This document shows, one piece after another, positions 39,725-48,327 of a stretch of 64,000 nucleotides of DNA (position 1 is the stretch's first letter; each line of letters begins with the position of its first letter). This stretch comes from DASUCS01 sp041166745. Its GTDB lineage: Bacteria > Actinomycetota > Acidimicrobiia > Acidimicrobiales > JACDCH01. The notes beneath the pieces were generated by a model. It saw nothing but the letters and a program-made list of their open reading frames with translations. It did no database searches and had not been told where the DNA came from. Both the position numbers and the translations under genes were made by a program. The stretch spans positions 62,001 through 126,000 of the forward strand of contig JBEEGH010000009.1 of assembly GCA_041166745.1 (NCBI GenBank), written 5' to 3'.

Positions 39725-40426
39725 ATGAGATTCCTGCAAACCGTGATAATTGCCCATAGAGGGGCGTCTACTGCCCATCCGGAGAACACGGTGGAGGCAT
39801 TTCGGGCAGCCGGGTCGCTCGGCGCAAATTGGGTCGAGCTCGATGTGCGCCGGACGGTCGACGGCGCCCTGGCGGTGCACCACGACGCCCACCTGGCCGA
39901 CGGGCGCCCGATCGTCGAGATCTCCGCCGAAGACCTGCCGGCCCACATACCTTCGCTGGCCGAGGCGCTCGACGCCTGCCGCCCGCTCGGCGTCAACGTC
40001 GAGATCAAGAATTCGCCTCACGACATCGACTTCGACGCCTCCGCGGCGCTCGTCGATCCGGTGGTCACCGTGATCCTCGCGTGCTCGCAGCCGATCCTCG
40101 TGTCGTCCTTCCACGGGCCGACGCTGGATCGCGTGCGTGCGGTCGACTCGTCGATCGCGACCGCGCTGCTCACCTTCGATCTGCGCGATCCCCGCCGCAC
40201 CGTCACTGACGCGGTCGCGGCGGGACACGTGGCGCTGCATCCCTTCGATCGAACGGTGACGCCGGAGGTCGTCGATCTGGTGCACGAAGCCGGACTGACG
40301 ATCAACGTTTGGACGGTCGACGACCCGGCTCGCATCGAGCAGCTGGCGGAGATGGGCGTTGACGGCATCGTCACCAACGTCCCCGACGTCGCCGCGGCAG
40401 TGCTGGGCCGCGGGCAATCCGTGTGA
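39725..40426 (+). CDS. Glycerophosphodiester phosphodiesterase
   Basis: This 233-aa GDPD enzyme hydrolyses glycerophosphodiesters to glycerol 3-phosphate and an alcohol. It has a TIM-barrel with catalytic HRGAS (IIAHRGAST), ENTVEAFRAA, an Asp pair in VELDVRRTVDG, a second His in AVHHDAHL and VNVEIKN. There is no signal peptide, so cytoplasmic. It is convergent with a lipid kinase gene. Confidence 0.87.
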   Translation: MRFLQTVIIAHRGASTAHPENTVEAFRAAGSLGANWVELDVRRTVDGALAVHHDAHLADGRPIVEISAEDLPAHIPSLAEALDACRPLGVNVEIKNSPHDIDFDASAALVDPVVTVILACSQPILVSSFHGPTLDRVRAVDSSIATALLTFDLRDPRRTVTDAVAAGHVALHPFDRTVTPEVVDLVHEAGLTINVWTVDDPARIEQLAEMGVDGIVTNVPDVAAAVLGRGQSV

Positions 40427-40442
40427 AGCCAGCTCGAACGAA

Positions 40443-41360
40443 TTACGGGGGTAGGACGAGCTTGAGCACCTCGGGTTTGTGGTCGAACGTGAGGCGCTCC
40501 GTCTCGCCGAGATAGTCGCCGTCGACCTGGTACGGGAACGGGCCGTGACCGTCGACGACGAAGTGCGTGAGATCCGTGCGGACGTCGAGATGCTTGTGGC
40601 GGCGGATGTCCTTGCCGAATCCGAGCGCGCTGGCTGCCGCTCGCACCAGGGGAACGAGCGCGAGCGACCGGAACGTCACGATCGCGAGCCCGCGGTCGAG
40701 CGTCGCTTCGGGGATGACGTCGAACGGACGGTTGCCGAGATACGTGTACGGGTTCGTGTTGAGACAGATCGCGAAGTAGCCGTCGTCGATCACCGGGCCC
40801 TGGTCTTCCTTCACGGAGAAACGCGGCCGGCTGCGGTCGTAGTGGCGGAACCAGGTCGCGAACGCGGCGTAGATGAAGAGCGGGTGCGACATGTAGCGCT
40901 TGAGGGCCGCGCGCCGCTCGACCTGCTTCACCACGACCGCGTCGAACCCGATGCCGACATGGAACAAGAAGTAGCGACCGTTGACCGAGCCCAATCCGAC
41001 CCGCTCGATGCGCTCGTTGCTCAACCCGTCCAGGAGCGCGCCGGTCGCCTCGATCGGGTCGTTCGGCAGCCCGATCGTGCGGGCGAAGACGTTCGTCGAG
41101 CCTCCAGGAAGGGGGGCGAGGGCGGTCTCCGTGCCGGCGAGCCCATTGGCCACTTCGTTGAGCGTGCCGTCGCCGCCGAGGCAGACGACCACCTCGACGC
41201 CGTCGTTGGCGGCCCCCTGGGCCAAGCGGGTGGCATGGCCTCGCCGGTTGGTCTCGGCCATCGTGACCTGGTGGTCCGCTGACAGCGCCTTCTGGATCAC
41301 GACGCGGCCCCGCGCCGTCACCGAGGACGCAGACGAGTTCACGATGAGCAGGAGTCGCAC
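40443..41360 (-). CDS. Diacylglycerol/lipid kinase (DgkB/YegS family)
   Basis: This 305-aa lipid kinase has an N-terminal catalytic domain with CLGGDGTLNEVANGL (residues about 60-74) and PLPGGSTNVFARTIG, and a C-terminal domain with LGSVNGRYFLFHVGIGFDA cut to FLFHVGIGFDA. The start is GTG. It phosphorylates diacylglycerol or a related lipid. On the minus strand TAGGTT lies 8 nt upstream of the GTG, suggesting leaderless transcription. The 151-bp gap to etfB shows no gene. Confidence 0.86.
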   Translation of the reverse strand: MRLLLIVNSSASSVTARGRVVIQKALSADHQVTMAETNRRGHATRLAQGAANDGVEVVVCLGGDGTLNEVANGLAGTETALAPLPGGSTNVFARTIGLPNDPIEATGALLDGLSNERIERVGLGSVNGRYFLFHVGIGFDAVVVKQVERRAALKRYMSHPLFIYAAFATWFRHYDRSRPRFSVKEDQGPVIDDGYFAICLNTNPYTYLGNRPFDVIPEATLDRGLAIVTFRSLALVPLVRAAASALGFGKDIRRHKHLDVRTDLTHFVVDGHGPFPYQVDGDYLGETERLTFDHKPEVLKLVLPP

Positions 41361-41511
41361 TCACCGTGAACCTAGAGGTTCGCTTGGCGAACGCGCGCCG
41401 AGGGAAGCGCCAGCGACGAGGTGCTGGTCGGCGGAGGTCCGAGCGGAGCGAGGCCGCAGCCGACGGCAGCATTGGTCACGCGCCAACCGCTACTGGCAAG
41501 ATCGCACCCCT

Positions 41512-42288
41512 ATGAATATCGCTGTCTGCGTGAAGCAGATCCCGGATCCGGCTGAGCCTGGGCAGCTCAACGCCGATCACACGTTGAAGCGCGATGGGAA
41601 GTTGATCCTCGACGAGTCCGACTCGTACGGCGTCGAGATGGCACTGCAACTGGTCGACAAGGCCGGCGGTGGCGAGGTCACGCTCATCTCGATGGCTCCG
41701 AACAGCGAGGTGTCCGGCTTGCGCACTGCGCTGGCGATGGGAGCGGTCAAGGCTGTTCTCGTGAGCGACGAAGCGCTGAAGGGCGCGGGCGCGCTCGACA
41801 CCGCCAAGGTGCTGGCCGCGGCCATCAAGCGCACGGAGTTCGATCTCGTCATCGCGGCCACCGAGTCGTCAGACGGCTACACCGGCACCGTGCCGGAACA
41901 AGTGGCCGAGGTGCTCGGCTTGCCGTCCGTCACGTTCGCCAAGCACATCGAGATCGACGGCAGCACCGCCAAGGTGCAACGTCAGACCGAAGCGGGCTAC
42001 GACGAGGTCGAGTGCCCGCTTCCGTGTGTCGTCTCCGTGACCGCAGGCGTGGTCGAGCCCCGCTACCCGAGCTTCAAGGGGATCATGGCGGCGAAGTCGA
42101 AGCCTGTCGACGAGGTGAAGGTCGCCGATCTCGGCATCGACCCCTCGATCGTCGGTTGGGCCGGCGCCGGTCAAGAGATCGTCGCGGTCGACAAGGCCGA
42201 GGAACGCCAGGCCGGCACGATCATCGAAGACGACGGCGAAGGTTTCCAGAAGATCGTTGAAGCGCTCGAGAACCTGAAGGTGATCTGA
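41512..42288 (+). CDS. etfB: Electron transfer flavoprotein beta subunit
   Basis: This 258-aa EtfB carries electrons from acyl-CoA dehydrogenases to the respiratory chain with EtfA. It begins MNIAVCVKQIPDP, and has VTLISMAPNS, the AATESSDGYTGTVPEQVAEVLG AMP/FAD region (cut to ESSDGYTGTVPEQVAE), VECPLPCVVSVTAG and PRYPSFKGIMAAK, all family hallmarks. It starts at the ATG at 41512; the frame is open far upstream but antisense to the lipid kinase. etfA follows after one base. Confidence 0.92.
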   Translation: MNIAVCVKQIPDPAEPGQLNADHTLKRDGKLILDESDSYGVEMALQLVDKAGGGEVTLISMAPNSEVSGLRTALAMGAVKAVLVSDEALKGAGALDTAKVLAAAIKRTEFDLVIAATESSDGYTGTVPEQVAEVLGLPSVTFAKHIEIDGSTAKVQRQTEAGYDEVECPLPCVVSVTAGVVEPRYPSFKGIMAAKSKPVDEVKVADLGIDPSIVGWAGAGQEIVAVDKAEERQAGTIIEDDGEGFQKIVEALENLKVI

Positions 42289-42289
42289 A

Positions 42290-43258
42290 ATGGGAATCGG
42301 AAAAGTTTGGGTCTACGCCGAGAGCGACGGCGACAAGGTCAAGACGATCACGCTCGAGATGCTCGCCAAGGCGCGTGAGATCGGCGACACGGTCGAGGCG
42401 ATCTACGGCGGCGACGGGGGTGTGGTCGCCGAGACGCTCGGCAAGCACGGAGCGACGAAGGTGTACGCCACCGGCGATCTGGGCGACAAGCTGCCCGGCG
42501 CGCATGTCGGGGCGGCCATCGCCGACCTGATCAATGGCGGCAACGCGCCCGACGTCATCTTGTTCGGCACGACGTACGACGGTCGCGACGTGTCGGCGCG
42601 GTTGTCGGTGAAGCTCGACAAGCCGGTGCTCACCAACAACACCGAGATCACGGTCGACGGCGAAACGGTCGTTGCCAGCACACCGATCTTCGGCGGCACG
42701 CAGATGGTGCGGACGAAGCTCACCGCCGGTACGCCGAACATCGTGCTCGTGCGCCCGAAGTCGTTCGCCGCGGAAGAGAGCGGTGGCGGTGCCGCCGAAG
42801 TCGAGGCCCTGGCCGTTCCTGATGTCGGCGCCACGGGTGCGGCGAAGGTCACCGACCGGCACGTCGAAGAGGCCACCGGGCCGAAGCTCGACGAAGCCGC
42901 GGTCGTCGTTTCCGGCGGTCGTGGTCTCGGCGAGGCCAGCAAGTACGCGATGGTCGAGACGCTCGCCAAGTTGCTCAAAGGTGCGCCGGGCGCGTCACGA
43001 GCGATCGTCGACGCGGGCTGGGTGCCCTACTCGCATCAGGTCGGCCAGACCGGCAAGGTCGTGAAGCCGAACGTCTACATCGCGCTCGGCATCTCCGGTG
43101 CGACGCAGCACATGGTCGGCATGAAGGGCTCGAAGAACATCATCGCCGTCAACAAAGATGCTGAAGCGCCGATCTTCTCGATCTCCGATCTCGGCATCAT
43201 CGGCGACGTGCACAAGGTCGTGCCCAAACTCATCGAGGCCCTGCAAGCCAAGGGCTAG
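42290..43258 (+). CDS. etfA: Electron transfer flavoprotein alpha subunit
   Basis: This 322-aa EtfA has an N-terminal domain with ATKVYATGD and LFGTTYDGRDVSARLSVKL, and the FAD-binding C-terminal domain with VSGGRGLGEASKYAMVE, VDAGWVPYSHQVGQTGKVVKP (cut to YSHQVGQTGKVVKP) and LGISGATQHMVGM. It pairs with EtfB and probably serves the acyl-CoA dehydrogenase at 51606. Its stop overlaps the convergent DUF4349 gene by 4 bp. Confidence 0.93.
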   Translation: MGIGKVWVYAESDGDKVKTITLEMLAKAREIGDTVEAIYGGDGGVVAETLGKHGATKVYATGDLGDKLPGAHVGAAIADLINGGNAPDVILFGTTYDGRDVSARLSVKLDKPVLTNNTEITVDGETVVASTPIFGGTQMVRTKLTAGTPNIVLVRPKSFAAEESGGGAAEVEALAVPDVGATGAAKVTDRHVEEATGPKLDEAAVVVSGGRGLGEASKYAMVETLAKLLKGAPGASRAIVDAGWVPYSHQVGQTGKVVKPNVYIALGISGATQHMVGMKGSKNIIAVNKDAEAPIFSISDLGIIGDVHKVVPKLIEALQAKG

Positions 43259-44313
43259 ATGATTCGTCGCCGGAGGCGGCGATAGATCATCCATGCCGCC
43301 CCGAGCGTGGCGGCGCCGAAAAGAAGAACAACGGCGAGCGTGCCGGACGCGCCGACGATGTTCTCGAGCGCATCACCGAAGTTGCGGCGCGCGTCTTGCC
43401 ACGCGTCGCCCAGGTCCTTGTTGTCGTCGACGGATGGGACCGCCGTGGTTGCGCCGGGCTCGAGCAGCGTCACGCTGAGTGTGCCGAACGACGTCTGATC
43501 GGTGAGCAGTCGCTTCTGACCCTCGAGCTGATCGATCTGGATCTGCACCTGCGTGATGCGATCCTGGACCGCCAGGATGTCGTTCACGTTCTGGGCCTCG
43601 CCCAGGACGAGCAGGAATTGGTCCCGGGTGGCGGTGAGCGCCGTGAGCTGCGCGTCGATGTCGACGAACTGTGCCGTCACGTCCTGGCCGGACGTCGTGG
43701 TCGCTTGCACCTCACCGAGTTTTGACGCTTCGCCCATCAACTGCTCGAACGCGGCCGCGGGCACGCGGACGCTGATCAGTGCTGAAGCCTGCGAGCCCGA
43801 CTGCTCGCTCGCAGTCGTGCGGCTGTTGGAGACGTAGCCGCCGAACCCGGTTGCCAGCGCGGTGAGGCGGTTGACCGACTCGGTCACCGTGCCCGTACCG
43901 ACGAGGATCTCGAGGGAGCCGTTCTTGATGATGCGCGGCGAGTCGGCTGGTGGCGCGGGGAGCGGTTGAACAGATTGCGAGGCGCCTCCACCGACTCCCG
44001 TCCCGGTGCCCGCACTCGCGCTCGCGCCTGCCGCGGTGCCGTAGCCCCTTGTGGGCGCCGAGACCGTCTCGTCCTGGCCGTTCCCGGTGCCGACGATGTG
44101 CTGCTCGAGGAACGGCAGTTGATCGCCCGGAACCACCGCGGCGCCCGCACCAAGAATGACGAGCACGACCGCGGCAATGGCCAATTGACGGCCGCGACGA
44201 GGACGCACGTTCGACGGCTCGCCGCGGAACAAGTCCTCGGGCAGTGGCGTCGGCGCGGGTGCCTCGGCCGCGGCCGAGTCGATGAGCTCCCGCAGGTCGT
44301 CCTCGGTCAGCAT
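43255..44313 (-). CDS. DUF4349 membrane protein, possible sigma-factor partner
   Basis: This 352-aa protein has an N-terminal cytoplasmic segment (LTEDDLRELIDSAAAEAPAP, cut to DDLRELIDSAAAEA) and a first transmembrane helix (about residues 44-62). A Gly/Ser/Ala linker follows, then a DUF4349 extracellular domain with a coiled coil (RDQFLLVLGEAQNVNDIL, RITQVQIQIDQLEGQK) and a final helix plus basic tail (YRRLRRRII). The start overlaps the ECF sigma factor stop by one base. Its topology (short cytosolic N-terminus, membrane, sensor) and its coupling suggest an anti-sigma factor; the cytosolic part lacks a clear ZAS motif. Confidence 0.75.
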   Translation of the reverse strand: MLTEDDLRELIDSAAAEAPAPTPLPEDLFRGEPSNVRPRRGRQLAIAAVVLVILGAGAAVVPGDQLPFLEQHIVGTGNGQDETVSAPTRGYGTAAGASASAGTGTGVGGGASQSVQPLPAPPADSPRIIKNGSLEILVGTGTVTESVNRLTALATGFGGYVSNSRTTASEQSGSQASALISVRVPAAAFEQLMGEASKLGEVQATTTSGQDVTAQFVDIDAQLTALTATRDQFLLVLGEAQNVNDILAVQDRITQVQIQIDQLEGQKRLLTDQTSFGTLSVTLLEPGATTAVPSVDDNKDLGDAWQDARRNFGDALENIVGASGTLAVVLLFGAATLGAAWMIYRRLRRRII

Positions 44314-44870
44314 CAGGCTTCCTCTCGGGCGAGGCGGAGGTCGTTCGAGAGTCGCGTTCGTGCCTCGTGCAGCCGCGATTTCACCGTGCCCGGGCGGCGG
44401 GCGATCGCGGTGGCGATCTCCTTCTCCGACAGCCCGACCCAGTACCGGAGCACGATCGGGATGCGGAGATGCTCGGGGAGGTCGGCCAGAGCGTCCGCGA
44501 CGATCGATGCTTGCTCGAGTGCGTCCAGGGGATCGTCGACCCTGATGGCGTCGACATCGGCGGCGGTTTCGTGTTCGCGGCGTGGCCGCTCGTGACGCAG
44601 TGACGAGATCGAGGTGTTTACGACCACCCGGTAGAGCCATGGACGGATCGCGTCGCCGTCCGGCAATGAGCCGCGGAAGCGCCACACCCGAAGGAAGGCT
44701 TCCTGAACGGCCTCCTCTGCCAGGTGCTTGTCCCGTAGGACCAGCCAGGCGGCGCGATAGGCCCGGTCGTGTTCACTGACGAGTCGAGCCACCAGTTCGT
44801 CGTCAGCGCCCACGACCACTACGACGCACCTCGGGTCCGTCCGGTTCGCGATTTCACGCAAGAATGCCAT
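44313..44870 (-). CDS. ECF-type RNA polymerase sigma factor
   Basis: This ECF sigma factor has sigma-70 region 2 (AYRAAWLVLRDKHLAEEAVQEAFLRVWRF, cut to HLAEEAVQEAFLRVWRF) and region 4 (YWVGLSEKEIATAIARRPGTVKSR, cut to LSEKEIATAIARRPGTVKSR). The ATG at 44870 gives 185 aa, but a GTG at 44813 (VGADDELVARLVSEHDRAY) gives a typical ECF N-terminus and leaves space for promoters toward the divergent oxidase gene. It is coupled to the DUF4349 protein, its likely regulator. Confidence 0.88.
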   Translation of the reverse strand: MAFLREIANRTDPRCVVVVVGADDELVARLVSEHDRAYRAAWLVLRDKHLAEEAVQEAFLRVWRFRGSLPDGDAIRPWLYRVVVNTSISSLRHERPRREHETAADVDAIRVDDPLDALEQASIVADALADLPEHLRIPIVLRYWVGLSEKEIATAIARRPGTVKSRLHEARTRLSNDLRLAREEA

Positions 44871-44872
44871 CC

Positions 44873-46180
44873 ATGCCGCGCAAGGTGCCGAAACTCTGGA
44901 AGAACTGGGCCGGAAACCAGGCCTGCGCCCCGTACGCCCAAGAGCGACCGGCGTCCGAGGCCGAGCTCGTGCAGATCGTGAAGGAAGCCGCCGCCAACGA
45001 GCGTCGTGTGAAGGTGGTGGGCGCGGGCCATTCGTTCACCGGCATCGCGTGCACTGACGGGCATCTCGTCGACATGTCGCAGTACGGCAAGGTGCTCGCG
45101 CACGACGCTGCGAACAACACCGTCACGATGCAGGCGGGTATCACGCTCTCGAAGCTGTGCGAAGAGCTCGACGCCCGCGGGCTCGCGCTCGAGAACATGG
45201 GCGACATCGCCTACCAGTCGATCGCCGGCGCGACGTCCACGGCGACGCACGGCACAGGCACCACCTTCGGAAACATCTCGAGCCGAATCCTCGCGTTGCG
45301 GCTCGTGACCGCTGACGGGTCGATCGTCGAGTGCTCGGCGGAGGAGAACCCCGACGTGTTCGAGGTGGCGCGGGTAGGGCTCGGCGCGCTGGGGATGTTG
45401 TCCACGGTCACGTTGCAGTGCGTGCCCGCATTCCGAGTGCACGCCGTCGAGGAGGCGATGCCGGTCGACGACGTGCTCGCGGACTTCGAGGGCTTCATGG
45501 ATTCCGCCGACCATGTCGAGTTCTACTGGGTGCCCCACACGCGCTGGGCGCTCACCAAGCGCAACCGCCGCACCGACGAACCCATCGCAGCGCGTCCACG
45601 AGCGAAGGAGTTCCTCGACGACATCGTGCTGACCAATGGCATGTTCGGCCTGCTCTGCCGGCTCGGCAGGCGCTGGCCGCGGGCGATTCCTCGGTTGGCC
45701 AAGGCGATCCCATCGGCGTCGTCGAAGGTCGAGTACACGGATCGAAGCGACCGGGTGTTCACGAGCCCGCGGCTCGTGCACTTCTACGAGATGGAGTACG
45801 CCATTCCCCGTGAGGCCATCCCCGAGGCGCTGAACCGCATCCGCGCCCTCGTCGATCGTCTCGGTGTGCCGATCAGCTTCCCGGTCGAGGTCCGCGTCGT
45901 TGCGCCCGACGACATTCCGCTGTCGACGGCCTACGGCCGCGCGACCGGCTACATCGCCGTGCACGTGTATCAGCACACCCCGTACGACCAGTACTTCCAA
46001 GGCGTCGAGGCGATCATGAACGACTACGCCGGCCGGCCGCACTGGGGGAAGATGCACTTCCAGACGGCCGCAACGCTCGCGCCGCGCTACCCGCGTTGGG
46101 ACGCGTTCCAAGCCGTGCGCGACAAGCTCGACCCCGAACGCCGTTTCACGAACCCGTACCTCGATCGCGTCTTGGGTTAG
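44873..46180 (+). CDS. FAD-linked sugar 1,4-lactone oxidase/dehydrogenase
   Basis: This 435-aa VAO-family flavoprotein is related to L-gulono- and D-arabinono-1,4-lactone oxidases. The FAD domain shows VVGAGHSFTGIACTDGHLVDM (cut to GAGHSFTGIACTDG) and GAGTSTATHGTG-like GATSTATHGTGT. The C-terminal ALO domain ends RPHWGKMHFQTAATL and LDPERRFTNPYLDRVLG, with the HWGK motif conserved. An ATG 9 nt upstream (44864) is possible but would overlap the sigma factor start. Exact substrate is unknown. Confidence 0.84.
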   Translation: MPRKVPKLWKNWAGNQACAPYAQERPASEAELVQIVKEAAANERRVKVVGAGHSFTGIACTDGHLVDMSQYGKVLAHDAANNTVTMQAGITLSKLCEELDARGLALENMGDIAYQSIAGATSTATHGTGTTFGNISSRILALRLVTADGSIVECSAEENPDVFEVARVGLGALGMLSTVTLQCVPAFRVHAVEEAMPVDDVLADFEGFMDSADHVEFYWVPHTRWALTKRNRRTDEPIAARPRAKEFLDDIVLTNGMFGLLCRLGRRWPRAIPRLAKAIPSASSKVEYTDRSDRVFTSPRLVHFYEMEYAIPREAIPEALNRIRALVDRLGVPISFPVEVRVVAPDDIPLSTAYGRATGYIAVHVYQHTPYDQYFQGVEAIMNDYAGRPHWGKMHFQTAATLAPRYPRWDAFQAVRDKLDPERRFTNPYLDRVLG

Positions 46181-47133
46181 TCGGCGCGGTCGGTGGCGGC
46201 GAGCGCCCACGCGCAGCCGCCTTCCGGATCGTCGACGGCAAGTCGGAGCGACCATCCGGTGTCCGCGGTGCCGGTGTCCCACACGAACCATCGCAGCTCG
46301 TCCGCCGCGGCGCCGACGTCGTCCTCGATGTCCACTCCGGCGAGCTCCGCCGCGCACTCCCACGCGAGAAAACGGCCCCACGCCATGCCCCGCCGGCGTC
46401 CGGCCGCGCCCCCGCTCGCGCCGGCCCACGCCATGAGGGCCATCGCGTCGGCGAGGGACACCTGGGCTACGCGCGCCTGCGTCACGCCAATGGCGGCAAT
46501 CGCAGTCATGGCCGAACCCTCGACCGCGACCGCTTCCGATTTGCCGTTGGAATCGGTGACCCACGTTGCGGTCAACGCACGCAGCGCGAGTGCTTCGTCG
46601 GCATCAGTCGTGGACGCGTAGGGCGAAGGCGGAACGTCCACAGCGACGAGCGCGGGCTGTTCCGGCGCGGGGAAGTCAGCCTTGTCGTGCTCGTAGGTCG
46701 CCAGCGGGTACGACGGTTCCCAGCCCTCGAGTGCAAGCGGAAGGGGAAGGACCAAGGCATCGACCCGATCGTCGTCGGTCAAGTCCTCGCCACGGACGAC
46801 TCGCTCGTGCGCGGTGATCGACACGAGCGGCCCCTCTGGGATGTGCGGCGCGAGCTCGGCCCAAGTGTGCGTCGACGCGGCCACCTCGGACAGCGGACCT
46901 GGCGCGAAACGGCCGGCGCCTTCGACGATCATCGCGCCGGCGTACTCGCCGGGCGCTTCGAGCGCGAGGCGGTATTCCGCGAGCGCCGCCGCCGGCCAGT
47001 GCTGCCTGCCGCGCTCGTGAGCCGCTCGGGCTCGGTTGCGCAGCGCGAGCAAGCCGTCCCAGTCCCGCTGCGCTGCGAGTCGATCGATCTCGCGGATGAG
47101 CTCGTCGAGCTCGGGATCGAAGACGTCAGACAA
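46177..47133 (-). CDS. Hypothetical protein in the SCO1664/DUF3090 operon
   Basis: The function of this 318-aa protein is unknown. The start is the TTG at 47133, which overlaps the SCO1664-like stop by 8 bp. The N-terminal helical part (VFDPELDELIREIDRLA, RAAHERGRQHWPAAALAEYRLALEAPGEYAG cut to HWPAAALAEYRLALEAPGE) is followed by an alternating domain ending WFVWDTGTADTGWSLRLAVDDPEGG (cut to WFVWDTGTADTGW). No membrane segment or known catalytic motif is seen. It is the last gene of a four-gene operon and probably functions with it. Confidence 0.7.
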   Translation of the reverse strand: MSDVFDPELDELIREIDRLAAQRDWDGLLALRNRARAAHERGRQHWPAAALAEYRLALEAPGEYAGAMIVEGAGRFAPGPLSEVAASTHTWAELAPHIPEGPLVSITAHERVVRGEDLTDDDRVDALVLPLPLALEGWEPSYPLATYEHDKADFPAPEQPALVAVDVPPSPYASTTDADEALALRALTATWVTDSNGKSEAVAVEGSAMTAIAAIGVTQARVAQVSLADAMALMAWAGASGGAAGRRRGMAWGRFLAWECAAELAGVDIEDDVGAAADELRWFVWDTGTADTGWSLRLAVDDPEGGCAWALAATDRAD

Positions 47134-47836
47134 GGGGCCAGGGGTATCGACGCCCGGTGCCGTCGATCGGGAAGCGACGCTCGCTGAGCAGCGCCCGACC
47201 GCGGGACAGCAACGCGTCGCGTTCGAACGGATCGAGCACTCGGGCGAGCGGGTCCGGGACGCCGTCTTGCACCAGGCGGTCGACATCGTCCAGTAGCGCC
47301 TCGGGAATGTCTTCTCCGCCGAACTCCCAGATCACCGTTCTCAGCTTGAACTCGGCGTGAAAGCAGAGCGCGTTGTCGATGCCGTAGATGCGCCCGTCTT
47401 CGCCGAGCAGGCAGTGGCCGCTCTTGCGGTCGGTGTTGTTGGCCAGCAGGTCGAACGCGCAGATTCGTCGCAGGTCGTCGTGCCACCGCCGGTCTTCATC
47501 CTCGTAGAGCGTGAAGTAGTGCTGCTCGAAGTCGGCCGACACGAATCGTTGCAGGGAACCTTCGCCGAGGGGACCGTCCTCTCGAAACACGGTGTCGGGA
47601 ACGACGTTCCAACCGAGCGTCTCGGACAGCTCGTAGGCCGCGAACTCGCGCTTGCCGAGGCCGGGCGGGAAGTCCCACAGGTGGCGTTCGCCGCGTACCG
47701 GTTTGTACACCGCCAACGTGAGCTCGTCGCGAGCGCAGACCTCGGTGAGGTAGGTGGCGTTCGAGCTCCACGGCATGCGCCCCTTGACGGTCACGTCGCC
47801 GTGTTGCAAGACCTCGATCAGTTCAGCCGAGGACAC
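47126..47836 (-). CDS. SCO1664-family protein (PI3/4-kinase-like fold)
   Basis: This 236-aa protein of the actinobacterial SCO1664 family has a remote phosphoinositide-kinase-like fold. Key stretches are SSNATYLTEVC, VYKPVRGERHLWDFPPG, AFDLLANNTDRKSGHCL and YGIDNALCFH (an Asp-type DxK.../GIDN pair). The start is GTG at 47836, overlapping DUF3090 by 19 bp. The operon order phosphatase-DUF3090-SCO1664 is a conserved actinobacterial arrangement. The biochemical activity is not known. Confidence 0.8.
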   Translation of the reverse strand: MSSAELIEVLQHGDVTVKGRMPWSSNATYLTEVCARDELTLAVYKPVRGERHLWDFPPGLGKREFAAYELSETLGWNVVPDTVFREDGPLGEGSLQRFVSADFEQHYFTLYEDEDRRWHDDLRRICAFDLLANNTDRKSGHCLLGEDGRIYGIDNALCFHAEFKLRTVIWEFGGEDIPEALLDDVDRLVQDGVPDPLARVLDPFERDALLSRGRALLSERRFPIDGTGRRYPWPLV

Positions 47837-48327
47837 GCATGACCTTCGGGGTCGAGCGGACCACCGCACAGCGGGCACGGTGGCCGTCCGCCGGCGACGA
47901 GCACGCGAGCACGCTCCACGAACGCGGCAACCTGCTCCCGAGTCACCCGGAACCGCGCGGTTGCGGGCTCGGCGGCGGCCTCGACCTCTTCCTCGGACAG
48001 GAGCTCCTCCGCAACGAGCACCATGCGGTCGTTGAGGTCGTCCCAGGCAACGGCGAGCGTCCCGACGATCCACTCGGGCACGATCGGACCAACAGGCTCG
48101 AGCAGCGTGGGGAGGTTCGCTTCGTCGACGGTGGGTAGGTCGGCGAGCAATCCGCTGAGGTACTCGGCGAGTGCGCCGACCTGTTGCTTCTCCAACTTCA
48201 GCGTGACGACGAGGCCGTCGCCCTGCGCTTGCACGAAGAAGACTCGATGTCCCGGCTCGCCGACGGTGCCTGCGGTGAACACCACGGGCGTATCGATCTC
48301 GAAGCTCGCGCTGGAATCTGACGTCAT
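47818..48327 (-). CDS. DUF3090 family protein
   Basis: This 169-aa DUF3090 protein shows FTAGTVGEPGHRVFFVQAQG near its start, cut here to TVGEPGHRVFFVQAQ. It has LEKQQVGALAEYL, VAWDDLNDRMVLVAEE, and a C-terminal zinc ribbon PPCPLCGGPLDPEGHACPR (CPLC...HACP). The start is the ATG at 48327, which overlaps the phosphatase stop by 4 bp. The function is unknown; it is conserved with SCO1664 and the phosphatase. Confidence 0.88.
   Translation of the reverse strand: MTSDSSASFEIDTPVVFTAGTVGEPGHRVFFVQAQGDGLVVTLKLEKQQVGALAEYLSGLLADLPTVDEANLPTLLEPVGPIVPEWIVGTLAVAWDDLNDRMVLVAEELLSEEEVEAAAEPATARFRVTREQVAAFVERARVLVAGGRPPCPLCGGPLDPEGHACPRLN

Noticed and set aside
41361..41511. Possible extra copy of the hairpin repeat before etfB
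   Set aside because: It contains GCGCCAGCGA-like fragments but no GGGGGCTGCGCCCCC hairpin, and the resemblance does not extend beyond short G+C-rich words.
44819..46564. 581-codon minus-strand frame opposite the lactone oxidase
   Set aside because: The opposite strand encodes a well-matched flavoprotein; the minus frame shows Arg/Val/Asp bias and no motif.
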